The notes below the pieces were generated by a model. The model searched no databases. It saw only the letters and a list, made by a program, of their open reading frames with translations, and had not been told where the DNA came from. A program made the translations under genes and the position numbers. A stretch of 64,000 nucleotides of DNA from Archilochus colubris (lineage: Eukaryota > Chordata > Aves > Apodiformes > Trochilidae). Below, in pieces: positions 49,116 to 62,474 of this stretch. The stretch lies in contig CM041104.1 in NCBI GenBank assembly GCA_023079485.1, positions 3,101,676 to 3,165,675 on the forward strand, read 5' to 3'. Each line of letters opens with the position of its first letter. Position 1 is the first letter of the stretch.

Positions 49116-49610
49116 GGTGGAAGTGACATGCCTGAGCAGCAGCTGAAGGAGCTTATTATGTTGCACTCTGTCAGCTTGGCACAGAAGAACACTTATATAA
49201 TTTATATTATTTATATTTATGACTTATATTATATTATATTTCTGATTATTTTTATATGCAGAAATGCATGGCCTGAGAGCTGCCTCTGTCATCACCAGTC
49301 TTTGCAGAGACTCCTCTGCCAGCAGCAGCACTTGATGGTAACAACTGCTCCTCCCCAGGTGTTTTCCAGAGATACCCCCACTTCCCACAAAACCTGACCT
49401 TGCTCCAGAGCACAGGAGCAGGATGCAGGCAAGAAAAATTTATAAGGCTGAAATCCAGCTTTTGGCCAGGCAGGCAGGGGTATGAAAGGTGATGGCCACC
49501 AGGGTGGATGTTCATCCCCCCCAGCCACCTTCACTGAGCAGGGTGCCCTGGCCCCCCACCAGGACCCCGGGCACTGCACAGGGACAAAGTGACAGCAAGC
49601 AGAGTCAGAC

Positions 49611-49851
49611 CAGAATCATTCTGGTTGGAAAAGACCTTTAAAATCATCTAGTCCAACCACTAACCAAACTCCACCAAGTCCAGTGCTAAACCGCGTACCT
49701 CAGCACCACACCTACACAGCTTTAAACTCCTGTGGGGTTGGTGATTCAACCACCTCCTCGGGCAGCCTGTTCTAGCATTTCATTACCCTTTCAGTGAAGA
49801 AGTTTTTTCTGATATCAAGTCTAAACCTCCCCTGGCACAACTTGAAACCTT
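49611..49851 (-). mobile_element. CR1 LINE 3' fragment
   Basis: 'agaatcattctggttggaaa', 'atcatctagtccaaccacta', 'tgattcaaccacctcctcgg' and 'aacctcccctggcacaactt' are reverse complements of the CR1 3' UTR and terminal pol. The AATCATT tail has lost its tandem units. The 'ctaaccaaactcc' segment marks a subfamily different from the other copies here. Confidence 0.9.
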
Positions 49852-51810
49852 GCAGAGTGCAACTTCCCCTTCAGGAGCAAAATCTTTCCTTGCTTTCAAA
49901 TAAATGAGCAATGACTTCAGATTACTTTTGACAATCCTTTCACTTTTTGACCCACATTTCTTTGTTGGTCTTCCATGGATTGCATAGGCAGGGGTTTAGT
50001 ACAGCATGGGATTCCTAATATTTTTGAGGGTGGATTTTGTCAGTTTTGCTGTTTGTCCTGGATTGATTTATGCTCTCATTTGCTTGAGGAACAGGATGCT
50101 ATTCATTTATTTGCATGAGAAGGGGGGTTTGTCCTTACAGATCAATGCTTTTAATTCTTTTTGGTGGCTCATAGGAGCTTTTGCAGCCAGCTTGCAGGTG
50201 AATGCTGGTGGGACCCCCTCACACAGGGGAGGGGATGGATGGGACCATTCTGCTTCATTTAATGTCTCTCCATTCAACATCTTTATTATTGATCTGGAGG
50301 AAAAAAGAAGAACTGAGGAACCCCCATAACTTCCCCAGCTGGGAGAATCTGCTGGTGCTGCAGGAGCTAATCAAAAGAATTGATCCCTTTCTCAGTCATC
50401 ATTAGACCATTTTGCACCCCATTTTGAGCCATGAGCACTGCTTCTACACCAGTAAGAAGCATTCTGGAGCTGGCAGAGAGGGTTGCCATTTTGATTTAGT
50501 AGTGTTTTCTACCCACTTTGATTCTGTGTAATAAACAGCCAAGGCACAGATCAACTGGCCTCATTTTTGCAGACAGACTTTTAAAGCCTTCCCAGATCAA
50601 GCAAGGACCCTCTGCAGTCACAGTTCGCTGAAATAAATGTGTTTTGATGCACGCTGTTGCAGAGAAGGTGGAGGTCGAATCCCAAACATGAAGAAGTAAT
50701 TTGCTTCGTTTTCTATTCTTTTCCTTTTCTCTTCAATGCTGCAAATACCCCGAGTTCCAGCAGCTCAGAAAGTGGCTGTGGCCACCAAGCTGCCACCGCA
50801 GGCGTTTTCCTCCTGGCCCCATAAATCTCTCTCCACGGGATTTCGTTTTTCTTGCCACGTCCTTTTTCTTGTGTCCACGTCCCCCGTGGATACGGAGTGC
50901 TGGGATCTGTCACGGAGATGAACACCTCCAGGGAGCAGACTGGGCTCCCCAGCTTGGTGGCATCTGTGACCGGTCCCTAAAGCCTGATGGGGCACCCCAG
51001 CAGCAATCGCTTCTCTTTCAGTGTGTTCTTAGAAAACAATTACCAGCAGGAGCAATTAATGCACTTCTAAATATATCCTCACTGTCTCACCCCCTCCTGG
51101 TCGTAAGCTACTTTAATAGCAAAGGGCTTTCAGGAAAAAAAAAACTGGTTTCATTCAGTGATGATGAACCCAGCAGGAGGTTTTTCACTCCTTGTTTTTG
51201 CTGAGGGGAATTTCGTAGCATCCAGGGCAGATGTTATGCAGGGCTGAGGGTAGAGACCCAGCAGCTGGACTGAGACCCCAACTTCTCTTCGTGGTTACTT
51301 TGCACACCAGCTAGACCACAACCCCTGCAGCATTAGCATTAGTGGGTGGTGTTTTGGGCAGTACACCATTTGGATGCAGGTTTTTTTGCTTTCACTTGCA
51401 AAAGTAACCCCTAGCTCAGGCAGAGAGGCTCACGTACAGATGAGAGAAACTAGAGTAACCTTTTAACACAAACTACTTGTCTATATTGTATTTTGACTAC
51501 TTTAGGAGACGGTGTCACCTTCCAGGTGTCACCTTCCTGGCTAAAGCCAGTTAAGGGATGACTGGCAGTGTCTGCAGAGGTAGCATGATCAAGTCCCTGA
51601 TTTGAAAGACGTGTCTCTGCTTCATCCAGCCTTTTAGGTCTGATAAACAGCCCCAGAGAGACCACAAAAACATAGGTTTGTTTTGTTTTGTTTTTTTAAA
51701 AAGAGATCAACACTCCAGCTCCCTGTCCCAGCTGTCAATCAGAAAGCAAACAACTCTGCAAGCAGAGGCAGTGATGGACCGGTTCAGTCTTCTCCCAAAT
51801 TCCTGCAAGG
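49852..51810. other. Non-coding stretch, mildly CpG-enriched in part
   Basis: About 50640-51000 holds roughly 13 CpGs in 330 bp, including two CACGTC sites and 'gtggatacggag', above the window background. A 167-codon plus-strand frame (50701-51204) crosses it but has no recognisable domain. A 14-bp tandem pair (GGTGTCACCTTCC) lies at 51511-51538. Confidence 0.4.
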
Positions 51811-51970
51811 ATTTGCATGTCTCCTTTTAATTGGCCTCTGCTGAGTCTGTTCTTAGCTCTTATTTCCTCTAAATCGTTTGCATTTCATACAAGGGCTCCG
51901 ATGCTCGGGCTGCACCTTTCTCCCATGCAGCTATTCAAGCAGTTTGCTATTGTCTGTAAGTACCTTCTTC
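51811..51970 (+). other. Candidate conserved element or exon with consensus splice donor
   Basis: A perfect octamer ATTTGCAT lies at 51811-51818 and a second GTTTGCAT near 51876. Further on, 'cacctttctcccatgcag' (ending 51930) is a good acceptor and 'gtaagtacc' (from 51956) a perfect-consensus donor. They bracket 25 nt, or about 100 nt if an upstream 'tctgttcttag' (ending about 51857) is the acceptor. One frame across the segment is open (MLGLHLSPMQLFKQFAIVC from 51900). I do not recognise the peptide, so a regulatory element with chance splice motifs is at least as likely. Confidence 0.2.
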
Positions 51971-54900
51971 CTCCTCCCTTCCAAAAGTCATTGAGAGAGT
52001 GATAATACCCTCTTTCAATGGATGTATCACCTGAGGATCTGTTTCTAACTCAGATTCACACTCAATAAGCATTCTTCTTGATAGAATTTTTCATGCATTA
52101 GATTGGAAGCAAGCACTGATCAACTCAAGTTAAAACAACACTGAGCTACCTAAATGCAGAGCTCTCCTTTGCAGTTATTTCCAATACTTGACTATAAGCT
52201 TGAAAATAACCTTTTTTTATCTCATAAAGTGTGACCTTCTCCACGTGCCAAACACTGAACTGCTTTTCTCCAGGGATTTCAGACTGCAAAAACAAGCCCC
52301 CAGCCAGCCTCGAGAGAGGGCATGTTTTTGGGTGCAGGAGAGAAGTCATCATTTCTAACCTGGGAGTGCAGAAGAAAGGGCAGCTGCAGTAATTTCACAC
52401 GATACCTCAACCTTCAAGAAATGTGGGTGAACAAAAGAAATTTAAAACGAGCTAATAGCTAGATTGCCAAATGCCAGCAAATAAATTGAGCTTACTCTCA
52501 GCTTTGGTAAAGGCCAGAGGGTGAGGCAAGGTGGGATGGGATCAGAGACTCCTGGAACATGTGGCAGTGATGCTCAGCAACCAGGTGATGCTGTGAGGTT
52601 CCCCCACACCAGGGAGGGCTGAGGGGGGGGGCACCAGGCATCTGGCACAAAAGCAGCTCCTCAGCTCTCTCTGAAACCCCTCTGATTACATCTGGCGTGG
52701 CTGAGATGACGACCCCGGCTGTGTTACCATCGCTGAGGCTGACTCAGTCTAATTCTAAATCAGTTCTGTAAAATACACAGCCTGCTGGGGTTTTGTACTC
52801 CAGTAGAGATGTCTCTTTTGCTCAGTGGATTTATTTTTTCTTGAGTTGGCTCATGGCAATCAGACAGATCACTTCATCTACCCAGGAAAACTTCCAGTTC
52901 ATTAGAACCCCTCTTTTTATGTTCCTTTTTTTTTTTTTTTTCCTTTTTTATAATTACTGTGAGTCATGGAATATTTTATATTTGGAACCAAGTTATTTGT
53001 AGACAGTAGTCAAGTGTGTTTGGTTAGCAGCCAGATGCTAAGCATATGCAGCAGAGGAGTGGGCTGAAAGGCTGTAGGTAAACAGGGAAGATGCTCACTG
53101 ATCACGAGACAAACCTCTCCATCCCTCTCTCCTCCTGTACTTGCTAAAATAGCTGCCAGCATCCCAGCAGCCTGAAAAGTAAATGAAAGCCAAAATTCAG
53201 ATGGAAAGCAGAAGTAATTTGGGGGATAAATTTTTAATTAAAGAAGCAGTATTGGATAGAAACTTTGGAAGGATTTCTCCTCAAAGCTTAAGGCTCTGTT
53301 TCTCTGCCCTCTATCTTTAGCTTTTTATTGATATGAAATGAGGGAAGAGCTTTTTCTGGGCCCATTGTAAAAAAGCACAATTTATGCTGTAAGCATCTTT
53401 CTCATTTCCCTCCAGTATTATTGCTACACTCCTCAAAAGGTTGCAAAAACCACAAACAGAGCAGAAAGGGTCTATCTCTTTGCCAAATTATATATTTTAA
53501 GCAGAGTACACAGGGATCCAGAGCTGTAATAGCCTCTAATTATCTTGCAGGGGTAATTTAAATGAGTTCAACTCTTATTTATGAGTGTGACATTTATTTC
53601 TTTGTATTGAAGCCATTCTTAAATGCCTTAACACAGGATCAATATCACTTTGTACCAAGCCAGACCTGCACAACGCTCTGCTCCCCAGAAAGAATTTGCT
53701 TTGCTAAGCCAGGGTTTTTTGCTGGGTCCATCTGCCAGGGAAGACATAAAGGATGGGGCCCAGCAAGGCAGAATTGGCTTCCTGGCTGGTGGCTGCTTAC
53801 CTGGTGTCCAGCCAGGCATTTGCACAGTGACGCCACCAACCAACCCCAGCACATGTTGCCTTTTGCCTGGATGGAGATAAAGAGAAGGGTGAGAGGACAA
53901 GAATGGTGCTGAGTAGATAAGTACTGAGCATGGAAAATGTGGAGCTGGAAATCTTACTGTATATAAACTAAAATACTAAAATAATCTCATTTCTAGGCAC
54001 TCTTTGCAAGTTCCCAGTCTGTATCTACATGACAGTGAATATGTTTTGACTCCTTTCTTTCCCTTTATCTTGCTCTTCCAATAACCCAGCCCAGCAGATA
54101 CAATCAGCCAGGCAGCATCCACGTGGTGCTCTCCAGATTCTCTCTCTGGAAGGTGAATGTGCTGCTTTGCAAACCACAGCTGCCTGTGGTTTGAAAAGTT
54201 GAAGCTTTTGATTTGCTTTGTGCAGCCACAAATGGAGGAGTTTAGTAAAGGAAATTACTTCTGTGCCATCACATGATGCAGACACTGCAGCTCAGCAGGG
54301 GCCAGGGGAAAGTCTAAGTGATGGTTATGGCAGAAGAATAAGCAGAAATCAAGTCTTCCCTAAGGTAAGAGGTCTTGGACACTGGGAGCTGTTACATGGG
54401 AGAAAGAGGTTGACACTAAACAATCTTCCTAGAAGAACTCCTTAGATGAGAGATCCCTCTGCAAGATGTCACAGTCTGAAATCGATGGGATTCCTTGCAG
54501 CACTAATGTGGGGAGCTGTTTTGTTGGGTTTTTTTTTAATCACTGACACCTGTATGGGCAGAAATAAACTAACTGGGGTCTACCTACTTTGAAATAAATA
54601 AGGATTAGAGCTCCATTCCACTCACTCATTTTCACAAGCTGTAAAAGCAGGTGAATACAGACACCAACCTTATTTTTCCCAGTCATTTGCCTCTGGTTCA
54701 TTTCCTAATGGAATTTTCTGATGAAGTTTTGGTCCAGATACACACTAAAGTATCTCTGTCCATGAGCTTCAGGATGGTCAGGTGAACTCAGAGCATTTTG
54801 TAGCAGGCACCCAGTTCAAGGTCCTTGCTATTGGTGAAATCTTATAAACATAAGAAGCAGAACAGAATTTGCTCACCCTGTCCAGGTGGAGGGGACAGAG

Positions 54901-57858
54901 AAAGGGGCTGTTGGTGGAAGTGAGGCAGCACCTGGAACCCCAGTGCAGAGGCCACTCAGAGCTGCTGACACTGGTTTCAGTTTTGGACACTGGCAGATGA
55001 GTTCCTGACTGCTGGGCTGGACCTGGCTGCAGAGAGCACTGGATAAGCAGGGAAATCTAGAGGGAGGAATAAGGAGATTGTGACCTCTGTAATAAAGGGT
55101 GAAACAAGAAATAAAAATGTTACCACACTGCTCTTGTGTACCTGGAGAGGAAGAGTCACTGCAAATCCAGAATCTTTACAAATACAGACTCACATTACCT
55201 ACCCTGATCTCTCCCTGTGCTCACTTCAGTTACACCCATGGGAATTTCTCTGCAACATCAGTGCCTGACTGCAAAACCAGAGCTGATTCTTCTGAAACTT
55301 TGGGGTAGATAAATGAGGCAAAAGCAACGCTCAGATTTGATCTGACCTTAACAGATAAAAATCAGAGCAGCTCCAGCCAAGCCAGGAGCAATGCACTGAA
55401 ATCAGATTAGCAAGTCAGGGAGCAGCAAGTCCAGCAAGCATCCCCAGAGGATGTTTCTCAACGCCCTGGTGGTGCTCCCTAGCATCAGGCTACAAAGATC
55501 AGCAGTAACACCCTGCCTGGCACAGGCAGAGCTACCCCAAGATCCCAGTGGATGTGGTCAGCAAACCCTGCTTGGCTTTTCCCCCTCGCCCAGCAGCCCC
55601 AGAGGAGAGCTGATCCAGCACAGGATCAGGCATGACAAGCTGAACCTCAGAGAGGAACATGCTTGTTGATAAAGGACAAGAAACCATTATATTTTAATGA
55701 TGCTAGAAATTAGCATATCAAAATCTTCCTCTTTCTTCCCTCAGCCCATGTATCTGAAGAGGGAGGAAGGAGCTGCAGAACAGAGGGATCTTTTGCATTG
55801 TAACATATGTTTGTGTCTCCGTTTGCCTGGTTGAAACTCTTCATCAGAAAAATGTATTTGAATTCCTAAGTAGCTGCAGCGGAAGGATGCTTAACAGGGA
55901 CATGTGGCAGTGCTTTATGTCTCAGGATGCAAACTTCATACAAGGTCTCTCCTTTCCCTTTTAATTATAAGGTATGCACAACAGAGGCCACTCACTGTCA
56001 AGATGAAAAAATATCATAGTAATTCCTCCTCACTGTTGCTGCTAAAACACCTTAGGCATGTTTGGCTGAGGCTATTTCAGGAGAAAAGCAATCTCTGCTA
56101 GCTCAGTCCTGAGGCATAAAGCAAAGGCTGCTGGAAAAGAACCAAACCTGCCAACCAAAATGTTGGTAACTATCACCTTTGTTTTCAGATCCCACCTGGC
56201 ATTAATTTTTTGCCATAAAAATGACACATAGAGAAGTGGAGAAGCTCTGATGGGGATTTGCACATTGTCCTGTGAATCCAGACAGCTTCATAGCTCAAGG
56301 TAAGCTGTGAAGGACAGGCAGAAAGTCTGATTTTTGTCACTTCTGCCTGGAAGAGCAGGCATTTGTCCCATTAACTAATCTGCCAGAACTAGCTCTTATT
56401 GTGTTTTTTCCCCTCTCAACTACTCAGTGCATGAAACTGAAACTTGACTGACACAAGCTCGTGTGTCACCAGCCTGCCTCAACAATGGGCAACCTTGACA
56501 TCCAACAAGTAATTTTAAAAACTGTTTAGAGCCAAGATTTGATTTTCAGGTTTTTTCCATTTAAAAGGAAGCAACTGTGAATTCATTGTGTTCCCTGGGA
56601 AAGAGAGCTATCTGTTTCCAAGGTTTGGTTTCTGAGCTCCAGCTGTATCTTAATGATATTTTTTAATAAGAAACGGACACTTCAAAGCTTGAGATAGAGC
56701 TGTTGTGTGAGCTAAAGCCCAGCAGCTATTGCTACCAAAAAGGAATTAATTTCATCCAATTTCAGAGGGAATAGGTATGCCCATCACTGCAGCCTATTAT
56801 TAAATTTGCATTGTATGCCCAGTTGCTCCCTACATAAAAGTAGCTTGTGATATTGTAGTTGTTTATTTAGGAAGAGAAATGATGCACAAAGTTTGAATGC
56901 CTTTTGGGTGATGGAGATGTGATGTCACCCAATTCTGCTTAAAGAATGAGACACAAGTTTTGTGGGGAGGTTTAATGCCCTTTCCATTAGGCAAACACAC
57001 ACTGATGTAAGCAAACCAGAGACACACAAAATGCAAACAAAAAGTGCCACGTGCAAGCCACATATGTCCCTTTCTAGCAAATTTACAAATGCAAATGGAT
57101 GCACAAACATTCTGTTGTTTTATTCCAATGTGGCTTTTTTTTTTTTTAAAGAGGATCTGCTGAGCTTATTACCACTGGGTGCTTTAATACTGCTGGGGTC
57201 TGGGACTTGAACTTTAAAGCATTAATATTGCTCTCTGATATGCTGATGTGGTTCCAAAAATGTATTCTGGTGAAGGCTAACTGCTATCTGCTCAGAATTT
57301 AAACATGGGAATCAAATGCACAGTGGGATGTGCCAGCCATAAGAACTGTAGACAAATCTTTGAAGTTTTCCCCTAAACATGCTGGGAACATTTTTCCACT
57401 CAGCCTTCAAAGAGTCAAGATGGTTCCAAGTCATCCAAGTAAGGCTAAATTGTTGAACAGCATCCAGAGGAGACCTGCTTGGTCAAGGTTGTGAAAGAAA
57501 AATGGCTTTATTAGGGTCTGTCAGAGCATAAACCTGATCCCTTCATCACAGTCTGTGATGAAGAACCTCTGTGGAATGAGAGGTCCAACCTCAGCAATAA
57601 GATAAAAAGGTGGCTGAGCCAGGCTGGGTCACTCCCATGCCAGGCTGCTGGACATGTCCTCCTCAGGGAGCCACTGCAGGGACACAAGAGCTTCTGCCCT
57701 CAAAGCAGCACCTTAACTAGGGTGGTTTCACCTTCCTATGGGCTCCCACAGCCTGAATTTCCCCTTTGTGCACCAGCAGCATCTTCAGAATGCTTCAGCA
57801 CAAAGGAGAGGTGACCCCCCTGAGCTGTCCCCACTGGGTGACATGGGCTCTGCCTCTC
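51971..57858. other. Non-coding stretch, few landmarks
   Basis: About 52680-52770 is a CpG-bearing block with 'gatgacgac' and a Maf/AP-1-like GCTGACTCAG at 52738-52747. T-runs lie at about 52926-52942. A perfect 10-bp inverted repeat is at 57541-57563. No exon or repeat family recognised. Confidence 0.4.
57541..57563. repeat. 10-bp perfect inverted repeat, 3-bp spacer
   Basis: CTTCATCACA (57541-57550), spacer GTC, TGTGATGAAG (57554-57563). Too short to identify as a structured RNA. Confidence 0.9.
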
Positions 57859-58010
57859 AGAATCACAGAATTATTGAGGTTGGAAAGGACCTCTGAGATC
57901 AAACCCAGCCTATGACCTAACATATGGCCAAACCATGGCACTCAGGGCCACATCAGCCTTTCCTTAAACACCTCCAGGGACGGTGACTCCATCACTTTCT
58001 TGGGCATTGT
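57859..58010 (-). mobile_element. CR1 LINE 3' fragment
   Basis: 'agaatcacagaattattgag', 'ggttggaaaggacctctgag', 'cccagcctatgacc' and 'aacacctccagggacggtga' are reverse complements of the CR1 3' UTR and last codons of pol. Same subfamily as 12981-13052. Confidence 0.88.
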
Positions 58011-61000
58011 CTCTGGGACACAAGCTTCAGGGTTGGACCTGGGTGTAGTCAGAAGTGTTGTACCAGTGCTGTGGCAAACTCCTGAGGAGAAATGAACCTT
58101 TGCATAAGCCTGGAACCCCTTTGCTTCAGAAGGGAAATGTATGCAAATGTCTCTGGAAATGCCCCTGCCCTGCAGAGAGCAAGCTGTGCAGCCCAGCCCT
58201 GCTCCTGCCTTCCAGAACTCCCTGTCCTGCATAGCTTTGCTACAACTAAATGAAATATTTCACAGCATGGGCAAGTGCTGTCCTAGAAACACATCAACTT
58301 CTGCTGTTCTTCTGACTCATCAAGAAGGGGAAAGTTAAAAAGGCACAAACTGGAAGTGGAGAGCAATGCAAATACAGCTATTGGAGTCTTTGGTACCCAC
58401 CAAGAACAGCAGAGCTCTGATCACCAGTGAGGGGAGAGCTGTAACTTGTACCCTCATGTTTGTTGCTTTTCACCAGGGGTTTTGGGTGGTGTCCAGACAG
58501 AGGACATCAGCTCTGTATTCTTAACACAGTAGAAATATAGTTCCCACCAGCCTCAGTCCAGTTCTGCAAAACTGAGAGGCAGGAATGTTCAGCTGGGTCC
58601 AACAAACAAACTGCCTGAGGTTCATCCATCAGGTGTTCTCCTGCACTGCTGGTGTTCCAGCTGGGAGGAATCCTTCAGCCTGATACAGCAGCACCCAAAG
58701 TGGTGCTGAGGATGCTGTCATGCCCAGAGCATCTTTGCAGGCAGCTGCCTGCTACCACCTTCTCCTCCCCAAAGCAGACAGATAATGCAAGACATCTCTA
58801 GACCAGATAATCCTGATGGTCATGCCACAGAGCCTGAGGTAATACACCAACTCTCTCCATTTATTCCTATGTTGTTTATATGTGTTTACACTCTTTAAAT
58901 CATCACTCTCTCCCATACTAAAAGATCCCAAACTGGTGCAACCATAAACTGAAATTCAAGCCAAACACATTGCCAAGCAGAGACAGCAAAGAAAATAGTT
59001 ACAGGTGAATCACAACTGCTGAAACAAAATGAATGAATCAGTCCTAAGTAGTCTAATTAGTAAAGGTTAATTTATTCACCATCCTGGCTAGCCGGATATT
59101 TCTGACCTCATCTAAATTAAAGCAAAAGGAACAAAGCACAAAAAGGGCAGCAGTAATTGGAAAGTCTCAGTAGATACATTTTCCAGAAGCTTCTTTTTTC
59201 CTGCTACACAAAAAGCACCCCAGGTTCACAAGCCCATCAGCATGGTCGAGTTGCACTGCCATGCTCTCTCCCATCCTGATTAGCAGCAGCATAATTAAAA
59301 AGATGTCAATAGTTTCACTTTTTCAGAGTTACAGACAGATCTTTCTTCTCTTCCCTTTATCATGAGAGGCACCAGAGGTGGTCACTGGGACCAGCCCTAC
59401 CCATGGGTAACAGGATGCCTTCATCTTACCCAATGCAGTCTGCAGAAAGATTCCCTACTCCCAGAAAATTGAGCCTGGGATGCTTGCAGGCTGAGAAATA
59501 AATCTTTGCTACAAAGTCAGACATCTGGAGCAGCTGGATTAGGGACAACATCACAGCACTTGCTGGGCCACTGCAATTGTAACTGCAGCTCCTTACAGAA
59601 GTGCCCATCAGTCCTTTGCAAGGTGCACAATCCCCCAGCCCTGAAGTCTTCAAAACAGTAATAAAATTCTTCCTTAAGGCTCAAAACTTAAACAGAGGAG
59701 TTGTAGGATTCAGCAGGAGGAGGTGGATGGGACAGCTGAACTTCAGGCTGGCACAGGGAGTGCTGGGGGCAGTGCAGATGCCCCTTTCTACCCTTACACC
59801 CCACTCGCTCCCCCAAGCTATCCTACACACAGGTCATACAACAAAAAATCATTGTCTAACACTTCAACAGCACAAAAAATAATCATAAGTTTCCTGCTTT
59901 TTGTTGTACTTGAAGTATTAAAATACTTCAACAGGTGCTGGGTAAAATCAAGGTTCCTCCTAAGCCATCACTTTTTAATTTGGAGGCTGCATCAGGCTTT
60001 CCCCTTTCATTCTCCTTGGTACATGAGTTATGAGTGACTTCTGATTTACTTAACAGGAAAAGATTTGCCTGGGTTGTCTACAGAGACAGTTTCATGTTGC
60101 TGGTTCCTGAGTTTGTTGGGAACATCCTGATACCAACCTCTTGCTGCCCCTTCAAACTCTGCAACACAGCAGCTTCCCCAGGAGGGGTTTCTGCTTTCCC
60201 TCAGGAAGGAAAGAGATGACACAGAAAAGCTTCAGTTAGAACCTTCAAAACAGGGCTTGAAACACAATGTTAAAGAAAACTAATGGGGGGCAATAAAGTA
60301 GAACCTGAGATTATACAGCAGATCTAGGATCATGAGGTTACTAATTATTTAGAAGTGACTCTGTTTCATTTCTAAAGACATCCATGGCTGTCACTTAAGA
60401 GGTGGGAAATACTGGGAGAGCAGTCAAAATGGTCAGTGTCAGATGGGCATGTGCATTTTTCAATATTTCTCTCCTTAAAAATGCTGCAGATGCTAAGGAG
60501 TCCTTTCCAATAATAATAATAATTTTTAAAAGCACAAACATTTTTCTGGTTTCAAGAGAGATAAGTGCAGTTCTGGGATGTGTAGATAACTTCCCACTGT
60601 TCCTGAGCAGACCTGGGAGCTCTGCTGTGTCATTGGAAGAAAGAGCAGAGCAATTCTGGGAGGTTGTAAAGGTCATGGCTTAACTGCAGTGTAATTGACT
60701 TTCAAACATTGATCCATTTTTATTGTTATCATTTGTTTAAAAATCAAAGGCTATTTGATTTTAAGTTATTTTGCTGCTTACAAAGGCTGGAAGCACTGAG
60801 TTAGACTCCACTGAATTCAGACATTCCATCAAATCAGAAAGTTTGAGATCTTCTTCCAGTTTCTCTTCTTTCCCTCCCTCCAGACTGAACTGTTCCATAC
60901 CCAAATGCCCGTGGAGAGTTTGCTTATCTCTACAGCAGCTTCTCCTTGGCTTTGGCTTCTCCATTATCATGTGTATTACCCATTAATAACTTCCAGATTC

Positions 61001-62174
61001 CAAGGACTGAAGACAGCTCTGGTTATAGTCAGCAAGATCCTGCACAAGGAGCTGCACAAGATGCTTTCCCCACATGGTAATGGAGGTAACCCAGCTCCTT
61101 TCATGCTTTGTGTTCAGATTTATTGACCTGAGAGGAAACCATGGGTTGTGGCAGAAGCCACCAGAAGCCCCCAGGCTTAGATCACAAGGGGAGTTACTCT
61201 CATGTTTTGTTCTCACATTGACATCTCCCTGACTTCAGTGCAGACATCCAGAACAAACAGCACAGCCCAAGTGGAGCAGTGAGAAACCATTTCCAAATGC
61301 TTATTGATTGACAATTGCAGAGAAGAGAACCCCAGGTATTGCATTTGATGAACATCATTTAGTCCTTCTTCCAATTACTTGGTAAATAAGAAAACAGTTT
61401 AAAACTTGTGTATAATTCCATTATGCATTACCAGGCATTCTTGGAATAGAATTGTGATTTTTAGTCCCAATTCTCATCTCAGCCAAAGATTGATAAAGTC
61501 AATGTCTTCTTAACCTTAAGGCTTATAAGAAGCCCATTCAGTGTGCTGGACCCACTGTGGTTTGAGCCTTCAGGAGGTTAAGTTTCCATAAGAGAAATTA
61601 CAGTGACACAAACCTCAATTGCCTTTTTTAAAAGCAGTGATTGTCATATAAGTACATGGCTCCATCTGGGACTTGAAAAAAAACCACTCAAATGCTGCAG
61701 GAGAAAAGCCACCAGCCAGAGTGACTGACCAGAGGCAGTGGATGAACCTCCTGGGACATGAAATACACCCATCATTGGTATGACCATGGATTAGTCCCCA
61801 AGTGCAGGGACTGGTTTGGTTTGGTTCTATGCAGTAACCAACCCAAAAAGGTCCTGGGCCTGGGGCACAACTGTAGTATTAATAATATAAATAATTTGGA
61901 CAGGGACCACATGGGACTAAACCCAAAGCTAGAGCAAGACAAGTTGATCTGCTGGGGAGGCTGGCACCATGCCAGCTTATGCTGAGGAAATGGCCCAAGA
62001 TCTGATTGTGTGTGGGAACCAGATGGTGGTTTAGGATTTTTTATTATTTTCATTTAAAGTTCTTCATACTGGTGAGGGAAACGGAGAGAGGAAGAGTTAC
62101 AACAAATTAGTGGGTGATGATGTGGAGGAGTTTTTGGGAACAGCAGCATTTTGCCTACAAGAAAACTGGGGATG
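58011..62174. other. Non-coding stretch, nothing certain
   Basis: About 59040-59110 is AT-rich with GTCTAATTAG and the HNF1-like GGTTAATTTATT. A (TAA)n tract lies at about 60510-60524. No exon or repeat family recognised. Confidence 0.4.
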
Positions 62175-62474
62175 AACTTTTTAGGATGTCAGGTAGTGAT
62201 AGGACATGGGGGAATGGATTCAAATTAGAGGAGGAGAGATTTTGATTCAATATTAGGAAGAAGTTCTTCACTATGAGGGTGGTGAGACACTGGCACAGGT
62301 TGCCCAGAGAGGTGGTGGAAGCCCCATCCATCCCTGGAAGTTTTTAAGGCCAGGCTGGACAGGGTTCTGAGCAACCTGAGCTGGGGGGAGGTGTCCCTGC
62401 CCATGGCACTGGGGGTGGAACTGGATGATCTTAAAGGGCCCTTCCAACCCTGAAAACTCTATGATTCTATGATT
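62175..62474 (+). mobile_element. CR1 LINE 3' fragment
   Basis: 'gtgataggacatgggggaat', 'aggaagaagttcttcactat', 'gcacaggttgcccagagagg', 'ggcactgggggtggaactgg' and the tail 'tctatgattctatgatt' give the CR1 3' end in order. The 5' limit is uncertain by some 20 bp. Confidence 0.9.

Noticed and set aside
50701..51204. 167-codon plus-strand open frame
   Set aside because: Composition looks like non-coding DNA, no domain is seen, and minus-strand frames overlap it; only the CpG enrichment is worth noting.
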